Origin: Streptomyces chilikensis
GTDB taxonomy: Bacteria; Actinomycetota; Actinomycetes; Streptomycetales; Streptomycetaceae
Assembly: GCF_001642695.1 (NCBI RefSeq)
Contig: NZ_LWCC02000134.1
Span: forward strand, 1 to 51,965
Length of the DNA: 51,965 bases
Reading direction: 5' to 3'
Shown here one piece after another: positions 27,094 through 35,979 of this stretch. The first letter of the stretch is position 1; the number at the start of each line of letters is the position of its first letter. The position numbers and the translations under genes were made by a program. A model generated the notes under the pieces. It was not told the origin of the DNA, did not search any database, and worked only from the letters and a program-made list of their open reading frames with translations.

Positions 27094-28371
27094 TCACGAC
27101 CGGGTGGCGGTGCGGGAGCAGAGGAAGACCAGCGCCCCCGCGGTCAGTCCGGCCGCCGTGACCGTCAGGGCCGCGCGCGGTCCGACGGCGGCGGCGAGCA
27201 GCCCGCCGAGCAGCCCGCCCAGCGGGATCACCGCCCAGGTGACGAACCGGAAGGTGGCGCTGACCCGGCCGATGAGCTCGATGGGCACGGTGGCCTGGCG
27301 CAGCGTGATCGAGTGGATGCTGAAGACGGCGATGCCGAAGCCGTTGAGGACGTAGCCGCCGGCCAGCAGCGCGTGTCCGAGGCCGCTGCCGTCGCCGGGC
27401 GCGAGCGGCAGCAGCAGCGTCGCGGCCGAGGCCACCGTCATGCCGACGACCATGGCGCGGCCCACGCCGAGCCGGGTCCCGAGCGGTCCGGCGGACAGGG
27501 CTCCGCCGAGGGCGCCGATGCTGCCGGCCGCGACGACCAGGCCGAGTCCGGCCGGGCCGAGGCCCAGCTCCCGGAGGCCGTAGAGCGGGAAGACGACCAG
27601 GACGACGTCCCAGAGCAGGTTGTACCAGGACGCGTGGAACATGATCACGCGCAGGAGCCGGCTGTTCATGGTCATGCGCAGCCCGGCCACGATGTCCTTG
27701 CGGACCGAGGGCCGGCCGCCGGCCGGGCGCTCGGGCCGGGCTTCGGGGGTGCGGATGCGCAGCAGCATGCCGGTCGCGAAGAGGTAGCCGAGGCAGTCGA
27801 CGATGATGGCCACCGGCGCGGTGAGCACCTGGATCAGCGTCCCGCCGAGCCCCTGTCCGGCGGTCTCCGCGACCGAGCGGCTGGCCTGCAGCTTGCTGTT
27901 CCCCTCCACGAGCCGTTCCCTGGAGACCAGGGACGGCAGGTACGCCTGGTAGGCCACGTCGAAGACGGCGGTGAGCACGCCGGTGGCGAACGCGACGGCG
28001 CACAGCGCCCAGACGCCGAGGCCGCCGAACCAGGCGAGCAGCGGCACCGCCATGAGGATCAGGGCCCGCCCGAGGTTGGCGGTGATCAGCAGCGGCCGGC
28101 GGCGGACCCGGTCGGCGAGGACCCCGGCGAACAGGGTCACGCACAGCACCGGGAGGTACTGGGCGCTGTTGAGCAGTCCCAGCTGGGCGGGGCCGGCGTC
28201 GAGCAGCACGATCGCGGTGACCGGCAGGGCCAGTTCGGTGACCCGGGAGCCGAGCAGCGCGGCCGTCTGGCCGGCCCAGAGCCTGCGGAAGTCCCGGTGG
28301 TGCCAGAGCCCGCGGGGGCGCCGCGGCTCCGGGGCGCCCTGCGGCGCGTCGAGCAGTTCAGAGGCGGACAT
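27094..28371 (-). CDS. MFS exporter (12-TM, MFS_3/EntS type)
   Basis: 425 residues with about twelve hydrophobic spans. The A-motif-like loop between TM2 and TM3 reads GVLADRVRRRPLL. A central cytoplasmic loop (RIRTPEARPERPAGG...) separates the two halves, as in the MFS_3 group that exports siderophores and drugs. It starts 14 bases inside the ATP-grasp gene, so it is part of the leftward operon of Gfo/Idh, two ATP-grasp enzymes and trpF. It is a candidate exporter or self-resistance pump for the product. A second, 14-TM exporter is encoded in the PKS operon. Confidence 0.88.
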   Translation of the reverse strand: MSASELLDAPQGAPEPRRPRGLWHHRDFRRLWAGQTAALLGSRVTELALPVTAIVLLDAGPAQLGLLNSAQYLPVLCVTLFAGVLADRVRRRPLLITANLGRALILMAVPLLAWFGGLGVWALCAVAFATGVLTAVFDVAYQAYLPSLVSRERLVEGNSKLQASRSVAETAGQGLGGTLIQVLTAPVAIIVDCLGYLFATGMLLRIRTPEARPERPAGGRPSVRKDIVAGLRMTMNSRLLRVIMFHASWYNLLWDVVLVVFPLYGLRELGLGPAGLGLVVAAGSIGALGGALSAGPLGTRLGVGRAMVVGMTVASAATLLLPLAPGDGSGLGHALLAGGYVLNGFGIAVFSIHSITLRQATVPIELIGRVSATFRFVTWAVIPLGGLLGGLLAAAVGPRAALTVTAAGLTAGALVFLCSRTATRS

Positions 28372-29623
28372 CGGCCGTCTCCCCGGCTGCCGGGACGGGC
28401 GGGGCGTCGAGCGGGTGCCAGTCGAGCCGGTACGCGGCCAGCGTCCGCCGGATCGCGGACCGGACCTCTTCGGCGCTGTCCCCCCGGTAGCGGAAGACGC
28501 CGGCGGTGTGCACCGCGCCGCCGTTGCCGCTGAGCACGGCCCCGGGCGGCGGCAGCGTCTCGGCGTACATCCCGGGAACGCGGTCCACGAGCGAGGTCAC
28601 CGACCGCACGACGGCGGGCCGCACCGGCGGTTCGGGCATCATCAGGTAGCCGGCGACCGGCCCGTCCAGGTCCATCGGCGCGACGGCCGGCGTCTCGCCG
28701 AGCTGCACCAGGGCGGAGGCGGCGACCAGGTCGACCCCGTACACCTCGTCCCAGACGAACCGGACCTGGCCGCCGCCGGCCCGCGCCCCGATCTCCAGGA
28801 AGACGATGTCGTCGCCGGCGTCCTCGGGGGTGCGGAACACCTCCAGGTGGAAGACGTCGTCGGTGATGCCGAGGGCGGCGCACACCCGCTCGGCGACGGC
28901 GGTCACCCGCCGCTCGAAGTCCCGGTCGTCGTTGGCGACGGAGCTGAAGGCGGTGCCGGTGGCGAAGTCCAGGCAGCTGCCGCCGCAGCGCCAGGAGCGC
29001 GAGGTGAGCAGCACGCCGCCGGACACCACGCCGTCGACCTGGTGGAGGACGCCGTCGACGAACTCCTCGCACTGGGCGTCGTCCAGGTCGGCCTCCTCCA
29101 GGAGGGTGTCGAGCTGTTCGGGGGTGCGCACCACGTGCACGCCCTGGCTGTCGGCGCCCGCGCGCGGCTTGAGGACGAACGGGTGGCCGTGCCGGGCGGC
29201 GAACTCCCGCACGGCGGCGGCGGTCGGCGTCTCCGCGAAGGCGGGCACCCGCAGTCCGGCCGCGGCGACCAGGCCCTTCATCACGACCTTGTCGCGCACG
29301 GCGGCGACCTGGCCGGGGGTGCGCCCGGGGATCTTGAACCGCTCCCGGATCTCGCCCGCCAGTTCGAGGTCGAACTCGGACAGGGCGAGGACGTGGGTGA
29401 AGGGGCCGTGCCGCGCGATCAGCCGCTCGGTCTCCCGCAGGGCCGCCTCCGTGTCGCCGAGGTCGGGCAGCACGCGGATGTCCTCGGCCAGCTCGGGGTC
29501 GAGGGGCACGCTGCCCTCCGCGGTGGTGAGGTAGGCGACGCGGTCGGCGGTGTGGTCGATGTGGCGGTGGTACTCGGCGTAGGAGTTGGTCCAGCGGTTG
29601 ATGACGAGTACGTGACGGTTCAT
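28358..29623 (-). CDS. ATP-grasp ligase 1 (carnosine-synthase/D-Ala-ligase-like)
   Basis: 421 residues. ATP-grasp enzymes form an acyl-phosphate and couple it to an amine. Seen: an N-terminal Rossmann-like pre-domain (MNRHVLVINRW), the nucleotide motif HPFVLKPRAGADSQGVHVV, a hinge QCEEFVDG, and the metal-binding VFLEIGARAGGGQV. The C-terminal ~100 residues resemble the lid extension of BacD/carnosine synthase-like ligases. ATG 29623 is preceded by CCGGAG. It precedes the MFS gene and follows a second ATP-grasp gene. Likely joins two building blocks, one perhaps an amino acid, by an amide bond. Confidence 0.88.
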   Translation of the reverse strand: MNRHVLVINRWTNSYAEYHRHIDHTADRVAYLTTAEGSVPLDPELAEDIRVLPDLGDTEAALRETERLIARHGPFTHVLALSEFDLELAGEIRERFKIPGRTPGQVAAVRDKVVMKGLVAAAGLRVPAFAETPTAAAVREFAARHGHPFVLKPRAGADSQGVHVVRTPEQLDTLLEEADLDDAQCEEFVDGVLHQVDGVVSGGVLLTSRSWRCGGSCLDFATGTAFSSVANDDRDFERRVTAVAERVCAALGITDDVFHLEVFRTPEDAGDDIVFLEIGARAGGGQVRFVWDEVYGVDLVAASALVQLGETPAVAPMDLDGPVAGYLMMPEPPVRPAVVRSVTSLVDRVPGMYAETLPPPGAVLSGNGGAVHTAGVFRYRGDSAEEVRSAIRRTLAAYRLDWHPLDAPPVPAAGETADVRL

Positions 29624-29702
29624 CGGGGCTCCGGATGGGTCGTGGCCGGGGGTCGTGGCGGGCGGCGGGGACGGGGGCCGGGGCGGCGGCCGGGGCGGGG
29701 CG

Positions 29703-30911
29703 TCAGCTGAAGGACACGGCGCTCTCGGCGCGTTGCAGCAGCCCCGCCGTCTCCCGGTACGAGGCGCCCGCGGCCAGCACGTAGCCGAGGCGGCCGGCCG
29801 AGCTGCCGGGGTCGGGGAGCGCGCTGCCCGGCGGCTGCAGGACACCGATCTCCCGCACCCGCGGGTCCGACCGGAGGGCGGGGTCGACCCGGAACTCCTG
29901 GTACGTGTCGAGTCCGGGCCGCAGGAAGTAGCGGATGCCGGCCCGGGCGCCGGTGCGGGGGGCGGCCGGTTCGGGGTTGGGCAGGCCCAGGTGGCAGCGG
30001 AGCATGATCTCGTACAGGTCGTGTCCGCGGGCCAGCCGCAGCAGGTCGGGGATGCGGTCGCCGGGCAGCCGGGCCGCCACCTCCATCAGCAGCGGGCCGC
30101 GCGGGTTCATCCGGACCTCGGCGTGGAAGGGGCCGATGCGCAGGGCGACGGCGTCCAGGACGCCGGCGACGTAGGTCTCGATCTCGCGCGCCGGGGAGGG
30201 GGCCAGCTGGGCGGGGACGATGTGCCCCACCTCGACGAAGTGGGGTTCGGCGCCGAGGATCTTCTCGGTGATGCCGAGCACGTGCACCCGGCCGTCCTCG
30301 ACGTAGCCCTCGACGCTGTACTCCGGCCCCTCGGCGTACTCCTCGACCAGCACCAGGCCCGGTCCGCGCGCCCCGGCGCGGGGGGCGGAGCGCAGCGCGC
30401 TGCGGAACGCGGCGCGGGCCTCCTGCTCCGAGCCGACCTTGCGCACGTCGAGGCTGCCCGACTGGTCGACCGGCTTGACCACGCACACCGGGCCGAGCTC
30501 GGCGTAGGCGGCGGCCGCGGCCCGTGCGGTGGAGACCGTCCGGTGGGCGGGCTGGTCGAGGCCGGCCGCGTCGAGCGCCCGGCGCATCCGGTGCTTGTGG
30601 CGCAGCCGTTCCACGCCCTCCGGGTCGATGCCGGGCAGTCCGAGCGCGGCCGCGGCGCGGGCCGCGAGCGGCACGAAGTGCTCGAAGCCGGGCAGGACCG
30701 CGTCCAGCGGGGACTCGGCGTGCAGGGCGCGGATCCGGTCGAGCGCGGCGGCCTGGTCGGCGGTGTCGGCGGTGACCACCCGGTGGGCTCCGGCGGGGGC
30801 GGCGGCGGGCGCGGCGGAGGCCAGCACGAGGACGGTGTGGCCGAGCTCCCGGGCCCTGGCCACCAGTTCCAGGCCGGAGGACTGGGGCTCGATGATCAGA
30901 ACGGTGCTCAT
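29703..30911 (-). CDS. ATP-grasp ligase 2
   Basis: 402 residues, paralogous in fold to the previous enzyme but clearly different in sequence. Motifs: STVLIIEPQSSGLELVARA (N-terminal domain), VCVVKPVDQSGSLDVRKV (ATP-binding Lys), LVLVEEYAEGPEYSVEG (hinge and acid), and LLMEVAARLPGDRIPDLL (metal ligands). This is the carnosine-synthase-like subgroup. ATG 30911 overlaps the upstream Gfo/Idh gene by four bases. Two ligases in one operon suggest two successive amide-forming steps without an NRPS. The substrates are unknown. Confidence 0.88.
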   Translation of the reverse strand: MSTVLIIEPQSSGLELVARARELGHTVLVLASAAPAAAPAGAHRVVTADTADQAAALDRIRALHAESPLDAVLPGFEHFVPLAARAAAALGLPGIDPEGVERLRHKHRMRRALDAAGLDQPAHRTVSTARAAAAAYAELGPVCVVKPVDQSGSLDVRKVGSEQEARAAFRSALRSAPRAGARGPGLVLVEEYAEGPEYSVEGYVEDGRVHVLGITEKILGAEPHFVEVGHIVPAQLAPSPAREIETYVAGVLDAVALRIGPFHAEVRMNPRGPLLMEVAARLPGDRIPDLLRLARGHDLYEIMLRCHLGLPNPEPAAPRTGARAGIRYFLRPGLDTYQEFRVDPALRSDPRVREIGVLQPPGSALPDPGSSAGRLGYVLAAGASYRETAGLLQRAESAVSFS

Positions 30912-31924
30912 GCTGCTTCCTGCGGGACTGGGGCGCCGGCTTCCCGGAACGCGGTGGCGCGGGCGGTGTCGATGAGTTCCATGGACCGCAGGTGCAGGGC
31001 GAGGTCGCCGTGCGGGGCGGGGCCCTCGCCGCGGAAGTGGGCGTAGGCCCGTGCGACGAACCGGGTCAGCGGGGCGTCCTGGACGACCCGGTGGACGGAG
31101 CTGCCGGCGATGCGGACCTGGCCGAAGTCGTCGTCGCCGGAGACCGGGTAGTCCGCCACGACGGTGCCCTCGGTGCCGTGGACGTGCAGCCGGCGGCGGC
31201 GGACCGGGGAGGAGAGGTCGGTGTGGAGGGTGGTGGTGACGCCGGTGCGGTGGCGCAGCCCGACCTCGGCCCCGCCCAGCCCGGCGAGCCGGCCGGACGG
31301 CAGCGGCAGGTCCCAGCCCCGGGAGGCGGTCACCTCCGCGACGGGCCCGGCCAGGTGGAGGGCGAGCAGCATCTGGTGCGGCAGTTCCACCTCGAACGCG
31401 CTGGCGTGGCCCCGGTCCTGGAGCGAGCGGCGGAACCGCGGCTTGCTCTGCTCCATGTGGTAGGCGACCGGTTCCCCGATCCGTCCCGAGGCCACCAGTT
31501 CCCCGGCCGCCTCGGTGACCCTGCTGTTCGGCCAGACGCTCATCGGCAGCACCACGGCCCGGGTGACCTCGGCCAGGTCCACGAGGTGGGCGGTCTCCTG
31601 CACGGTGGGGGCGACCGGCTTCTCCAGGATGAAGTGCCGTGCCCCGACGGACAGCAGCCGCTCCAGGCAGTCGCGGTGGGCGTCCGGCGGCACCGTCACG
31701 TGGAAGACGGCGTCGGGCACCCGGTGCCCGGACGTCCGCAGGGCCCGCACGGCGCCGCGGACGTCCGGCACCCACTGCCCGCCCGGCACCTCGGCCGGAC
31801 GCGGGTCGACGGCGATCACCGGCGGGTTCCCGCCGGCGATGTCACGCAGCGCGCGATGGTGCAGATCGCGACCCGCGTGGCCGTACCCGATGATGACGGA
31901 CGGTGTTTTTCTTTTCCCGCTCAT
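30908..31924 (-). CDS. Gfo/Idh/MocA-family oxidoreductase, second copy
   Basis: 338 residues. The N-terminal Rossmann segment reads SVIIGYGHAGRDLHH, weaker than the canonical GxGxxG. The catalytic Lys lies in FILEKPVAPT. A C-terminal beta-sheet domain with SKPRFRRSLQDRGHASAFEVELPHQ replaces the usual substrate region, so the substrate probably differs from that of the copy at 17,895. ATG 31924 has AGGGAGG upstream. It is the first gene of the leftward ATP-grasp operon and is divergent from the ketoreductase at 32,215. Confidence 0.8.
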   Translation of the reverse strand: MSGKRKTPSVIIGYGHAGRDLHHRALRDIAGGNPPVIAVDPRPAEVPGGQWVPDVRGAVRALRTSGHRVPDAVFHVTVPPDAHRDCLERLLSVGARHFILEKPVAPTVQETAHLVDLAEVTRAVVLPMSVWPNSRVTEAAGELVASGRIGEPVAYHMEQSKPRFRRSLQDRGHASAFEVELPHQMLLALHLAGPVAEVTASRGWDLPLPSGRLAGLGGAEVGLRHRTGVTTTLHTDLSSPVRRRRLHVHGTEGTVVADYPVSGDDDFGQVRIAGSSVHRVVQDAPLTRFVARAYAHFRGEGPAPHGDLALHLRSMELIDTARATAFREAGAPVPQEAA

Positions 31925-32046
31925 CGTCGCTGTGCCTCCCTTCGATGTCGTCCTGGAACGACTTTCGCAGCGGTCCGCGAAAACCAGCCAGACCATTTCC
32001 GACGCCATTCGGCAGACCACCTGGAATGCACCGGAGGAACGGGAAA

Positions 32047-32062
32047 TGCCTCCAAGGAAACA
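32047..32062. promoter_or_regulatory. CTCCAAG-core motif in the divergent ketoreductase/Gfo region
   Basis: TGCCTCCAAGGAAACA on the plus strand matches the sites at 26,318-26,332 and 43,321-43,336 (both on the minus strand) in the block TG(C/T)CTCCAAG followed by a purine-rich part ending in CA. It lies 153 bases before the ketoreductase start and 123 bases from the divergent Gfo/Idh start, within a 290-base intergenic region (31,925-32,214) that holds no gene. Confidence 0.45.
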
Positions 32063-32214
32063 CGGGGATCCGCCGAAGTGACACCGGCCGCGGCGCCACT
32101 CGCGCGGGAAATCCGGCTACGGTGGTGCGGCGTATTCCAGGAGCACCGGGGGAAATTCGGAAAACGGAATTCCCCTTCGTTCCTCCCCCTCTTTTCCTCA
32201 GAAGGAGACGATTG

Positions 32215-32985
32215 ATGACCCTCGAAGGCCGGACCGCCCTGGTCACCGGCGGCTCCCGCGGCATCGGACGGGCCGTCGCGCTCCGCCTCGCCGCCGACGG
32301 GGCCGCGGTCGCCGTCAACTACCGCTCCCGCAAGGACGAGGCCGAGCGCACCGTCGAGGAGATCACCGCCCGGGGCGGACGGGCCCTCGCCCTGCGGGCC
32401 GACGTGTCCGACCCCGACGAGGCCCGGCAGCTGGTGGACGGGACCATAGACGGCCTCGGCGGGCTGCACGTCCTGGTGAACAACGCCGGCGTGGCCCGCG
32501 ACGGGTTCCTCTGGGACCAGTCCCCCGAGGACTGGTGGGAGGTGCTCAAGGTCAACGTCGGCGGTGTCTACCACTGCACCCGGGCCGCGGCCCCGCACTT
32601 CATGTCCCAGCGCGAGGGCACGGTCGTCAACGTCTCCTCGGTCATGGGCGAGGGCGGCTGGGTCGGCCAGTCCAACTACTCGGCCTCCAAGGGGGCCGTC
32701 AACTCCTTCACCCGGGCGGCCGCCGTCGAGCTGGCCCGCTTCGAGGTCCGGGTCAACGCGGTCCTCGCCGGCTTCACGGCCACCGAACTGATCGGCGGGC
32801 TGCTGGAGAAGGACGGCGGCCGGAGCATCAAGCGCCAGCTGCCGCTGCGGGAGTTCGCGACGCCCGAGCAGGTGGCCGGGGCGGTGTCCTTCCTGGCCGG
32901 ACCCGACTCCTCGTACATCACCGGTGAACTGCTGCGGGTGGACGGCGGCTGGGCGGGCCAGCTCGGCACCGGCCGGCCCAAGTAG
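32215..32985 (+). CDS. FabG-type 3-oxoacyl-ACP reductase (SDR) 1
   Basis: 256 residues. Classical SDR: cofactor motif TGGSRGIG (residues ~11-18), NNAG, catalytic Ser in NVSSVMG, YSASK (Tyr and Lys), and a C-terminal TGELLRVDGGW as in FabG. ATG 32215 has a strong AGAAGGAGA ribosome-binding site. It is the only plus-strand gene in the PKS region, converging on the flavoprotein gene with two strong hairpins between them. It probably reduces beta-ketoacyl-ACP made by the KS/CLF, together with the second reductase at 38,097; a tailoring role is also possible. Confidence 0.92.
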   Translation: MTLEGRTALVTGGSRGIGRAVALRLAADGAAVAVNYRSRKDEAERTVEEITARGGRALALRADVSDPDEARQLVDGTIDGLGGLHVLVNNAGVARDGFLWDQSPEDWWEVLKVNVGGVYHCTRAAAPHFMSQREGTVVNVSSVMGEGGWVGQSNYSASKGAVNSFTRAAAVELARFEVRVNAVLAGFTATELIGGLLEKDGGRSIKRQLPLREFATPEQVAGAVSFLAGPDSSYITGELLRVDGGWAGQLGTGRPK

Positions 32986-32998
32986 CCGCCGCGGGACG

Positions 32999-33037
32999 GG
33001 CCCTGCCACCGCGGCCCTCCCCACCGGTGGCAGGGCC
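32999..33037. terminator. Terminator hairpin 1 after the ketoreductase
   Basis: Perfect 13-bp arms, 32999-33011 and 33025-33037 (GGCCCTGCCACCG and its complement), loop 13 nt, 14 bases after the ketoreductase stop. Followed at once by a second hairpin. Confidence 0.7.
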
Positions 33038-33043
33038 TCACGC

Positions 33044-33081
33044 GGGAAGGGCCCCGTACCTGCGGGTACGGGGCCCTTCCC
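33044..33081. terminator. Bidirectional terminator hairpin 2
   Basis: Perfect 17-bp arms (GGGAAGGGCCCCGTACC at 33044-33060, complement at 33065-33081) with a 4-nt loop. It lies between convergent genes, with the flavoprotein stop 20 bases further on, so it probably insulates both operons. It is among the strongest hairpins in the window. Confidence 0.85.
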
Positions 33082-33100
33082 TGTGGTCCGCCGCGTCCGG

Positions 33101-34777
33101 TCAGCCGATGCGGGCCAGGCCGCGGGCGCCGCGGCGGCCGGCCCCGCGGGAGACCGCCAGCGGGTCCCAGTCCGCGTCGCGGACCGGCAGCAGGTCCGGG
33201 TCGCCGAACCGCGCGCCCCGGTGGACCTCGGCCAGCAGGCCGCGGTCCAGGATCTGGGCGGCACAGGCCATGCCGCCGACCGCGGACCCGGTGATGCCGG
33301 TGCCGTAGCGGGTGTTGGTGCCCACCACGTGCAGTCCCTCGATGGTGGTGCGGGTGTCGGGGCGGCTGCCCGGCCCGCCCCACCGGGCCAGCCCGTAGGG
33401 CGTGCCGCCGGTCGCGAGCGTGTAGCGCTCGTGGGTGATCGGGGTGGCGGTCTCCAGGTGGACGATGTGCCGGCGGAACGGGCCGAGGGCCTCCTCCGCC
33501 GCGCCGAGCATCGCCTCGGTCAGCTCGGCCTTGCGCTCCTGGTAGCCCTGGTTGCGCCGGTACCGCTCCCCCGCCGCGGGACCCTCGCGCACCCCCCAGT
33601 AGTCGTAGGAGGGCGGGCACAGCGTCATCACCTGGAAGTTGCTGTGCCCCGGCGGGCAGACCGCGCGGGCATCCGGGTCCTTCAGCGAGGCGAACGAGAC
33701 GAAGAGGAACGGCACCGGGTTGATGCGCTCCTGCGCCAGCTGTTCGTAGTAGCCCTCGATGTCGGCGTCCCGGTACCACCACAGGTTGGCGTTGGGGCGT
33801 TCGGGCAGCTCGGTGTCGAGCGCGATGTAGAGCGTGGCCAGGGGCAGCGCCATCTCCGCCCGCCGGGTCCGGGACACCACCCGGCGGCCGAAGTGCTCCT
33901 CGCCCACCAGGTCGAGCACGGTCCGGGAGTAGTCCGCGTTCGACACCACCAGGGGGGCGCGGTGGACGTCGCCGTCCTTCATCCCGACCCCGGTGGCCCT
34001 GCCGTCCTCGACGAGGATGCGTTCCACCCTGCTCTTCGTCCGCAGCTGCCCGCCGTGCGCCTCCAGCGCCTCGACCAGCGCCGCGGCGAGGACCTGGCCG
34101 CCGCCCTCGGGGTAGTAGGCGCCCCTCAGATAGTGGTCGGTGACGGCCGCGTGGGTGGCGACGGTGGCCTGGCGCGGCCCCATTCCGTAGTTGGGCGACT
34201 GGGCGGCCAGCACGGTCCGCGCCCGCGGCGACAGGCCGCAGTGGTCGAAGAGCTCGCCGAGGGTGCGCCGCCCCCACTGCGCGCTGACCGGCGTGCGGGC
34301 CATCAGGTCGGCCACCGACAGCTCGCTCCCGGACAGCAGCATCGAGCGGGTCTCCCCGGCGACGGCGGCGCAGATCCCGGTGAACCGGGCCAGCCCCTCG
34401 GCCTCCCCCGGCAGCGCCCGGGTCAGCCGGCCGGTGTACGCCTCCCATCCGACCGGCACGTCGACCGTGAGGCCCGGCAGGGCTATCCGGTCGAAGCCGC
34501 CGCGGTCCATCTCCCGGTAGGTCACCCGGCCGTCGAGGCCCAGGCCGGAGAAGATCGCCGGCAGCACCCCGTCCGGGCCGCAGTCGCCCAGGTAGTGGAC
34601 GCCCACGTCGAACTCGTAGGCCCGCCGGCGGCGGAAGACGTGGCTGTTGCCGCCCGCCACGTCGTGCTGTTCCAGTACCAGGACGCGGCGGCCGCTGACG
34701 GCCAGGTAGGCCGCGCACACCAGGCCGCCCATGCCGCTGCCGACGACAATGGCGTCCCACTCTTCCTGCTTCACCAT
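33101..34777 (-). CDS. FAD-dependent oxidoreductase, phytoene-desaturase/retinol-saturase-like
   Basis: 558 residues. The N-terminal FAD motif reads DAIVVGSGMGGLVCAAYLA followed by VLEQHDVAGGNSHVF, typical of carotenoid desaturases and isomerases (CrtI/CrtISO) and all-trans-retinol saturases. The C-terminal FAD contact is LHVVGTNTRYGTGITGSAVGG-like. These enzymes desaturate, isomerise or saturate conjugated polyenes. It is the last gene of the leftward PKS operon, 53 bases after the CLF. A role on a conjugated acyl chain made by the KS/CLF fits, for example double-bond isomerisation. Confidence 0.88.
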   Translation of the reverse strand: MVKQEEWDAIVVGSGMGGLVCAAYLAVSGRRVLVLEQHDVAGGNSHVFRRRRAYEFDVGVHYLGDCGPDGVLPAIFSGLGLDGRVTYREMDRGGFDRIALPGLTVDVPVGWEAYTGRLTRALPGEAEGLARFTGICAAVAGETRSMLLSGSELSVADLMARTPVSAQWGRRTLGELFDHCGLSPRARTVLAAQSPNYGMGPRQATVATHAAVTDHYLRGAYYPEGGGQVLAAALVEALEAHGGQLRTKSRVERILVEDGRATGVGMKDGDVHRAPLVVSNADYSRTVLDLVGEEHFGRRVVSRTRRAEMALPLATLYIALDTELPERPNANLWWYRDADIEGYYEQLAQERINPVPFLFVSFASLKDPDARAVCPPGHSNFQVMTLCPPSYDYWGVREGPAAGERYRRNQGYQERKAELTEAMLGAAEEALGPFRRHIVHLETATPITHERYTLATGGTPYGLARWGGPGSRPDTRTTIEGLHVVGTNTRYGTGITGSAVGGMACAAQILDRGLLAEVHRGARFGDPDLLPVRDADWDPLAVSRGAGRRGARGLARIG

Positions 34778-34830
34778 GCGGGTCCGTCCTGTTCTCGTAG
34801 TACGTCGGGCGCGCGCCGTCCGCGGCGGCG

Positions 34831-35979
34831 TTATCGGGCCCGGCCGCGCACGACCAGCGCGCCGGCGTTGCCGTCGTGCCCGATCGAGGTGACCAGGCCG
34901 ATCCGGGGCGCCCCGGACGGCCGGCCCTGCCAGCGGGCGAGGAGCGCCGCCAGCTGCAGGGCGCCGCCGGCGCTGTAGGTCTCGCCGAGCACGTCGGCCA
35001 CCCGCACCCGCTCCGGCACCCGGCCGAGGGCGAGCCGGACGGCGCGCTCCTCGATCCGGTCCAGACCGATGTGGTGGCCGGCGCTCAGCGACACGGTCTC
35101 CACCTCCTCGGCGCCCACCCCGCTGCGTTCCAGGGCCCGGGTGATCGCGGCGGCCAGCGTCCGCGACGGCGCGCGGCGGCCGTCGGCCCGCGCGGTGGTC
35201 CCGGTCCAGGGGTGGTAGCCGACCTCGCAGGCCAGCAGGTCCGCGAGGGCCGTCTCCTCGGGGGCGCGGGAGACGACGAAGACGGCACTGCCCTCGCCGA
35301 CCGGGGCGTCCTGGCGCAGGGTTCCGGCGTGGTGCCACGCCCAGGCCGCCGGGGCGCTGAGTTCCTCGGCCCCGCCGACCAGCAGCCGGTCGGCGCGCCC
35401 GGTGGCCATGGCCAGCCGGGCGTGCCGGAAGGCGTAGAGGCCGGCGCTGCGGCCGCCGGCCACCGTGGCGTTCAGGCCCTTGAAGCCGTACCGGATGGCC
35501 ATCTGGCCGGCGGTGCAGTTCATCACGCTGTTGGAGAACTTGCCCGGGTTGATCAGGTAGGGCTTCTCCAGGGTGAGCGTCTCGTACAGCAGGTCGGAGT
35601 AGCCCGCGATGCTGCCGGTGTTGGTGGCCAGCACCACACCGGTCCGGTCCGGCTCGAGGCCGGCCGCGGCCGGGCCCGCCGCCTCGAGCGCCTCCATGCA
35701 GGCGACCAGGCCGAGCCCGACGAGCCGGTCGAGGTTCTTGGTGCCCTTGCGCCCCAGGTGGTCGGCGACCCGGAACCCGGGCACCGGCCGGACGGGCCGG
35801 GGCGGGTACGTCGGGTCCCCCTCGACGACGGGGTCCGGCGGGGTGTCCCCGTTCAGCAGTCCGGCCAGGGGCGCCAGCCCGTGGCCCGCGCTGGAGACCA
35901 CCCCGACGCCGGTCACCGCCAGGGGCTGCACGGGCGCGGACCGCGCCGGCGGGGACTGCACGGGCGCGGCCGTGGTCAC
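34831..35979 (-). CDS. Chain-length factor (ketosynthase beta, active-site Cys absent)
   Basis: 382-residue ketosynthase homologue. Aligned with FabF, the nucleophile position falls in ATVAGGRSAGLYAF, with Arg (~residue 177) in place of Cys. The usual His near the C-terminus (GH..GAAG) is replaced in GETYSAGGA. It is therefore a KS-beta/CLF partner that does not condense but sets chain length. Most aromatic-PKS CLFs carry Gln here, so Arg is unusual. GTG 35979 overlaps the KS gene by four bases, as expected for an obligate heterodimer. Confidence 0.87.
   Translation of the reverse strand: MTTAAPVQSPPARSAPVQPLAVTGVGVVSSAGHGLAPLAGLLNGDTPPDPVVEGDPTYPPRPVRPVPGFRVADHLGRKGTKNLDRLVGLGLVACMEALEAAGPAAAGLEPDRTGVVLATNTGSIAGYSDLLYETLTLEKPYLINPGKFSNSVMNCTAGQMAIRYGFKGLNATVAGGRSAGLYAFRHARLAMATGRADRLLVGGAEELSAPAAWAWHHAGTLRQDAPVGEGSAVFVVSRAPEETALADLLACEVGYHPWTGTTARADGRRAPSRTLAAAITRALERSGVGAEEVETVSLSAGHHIGLDRIEERAVRLALGRVPERVRVADVLGETYSAGGALQLAALLARWQGRPSGAPRIGLVTSIGHDGNAGALVVRGRAR

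Noticed and set aside
34831-34833. TTA at the end of the CLF gene as a bldA codon
   Set aside because: On the coding (minus) strand it reads TAA, the stop codon, not a leucine codon.
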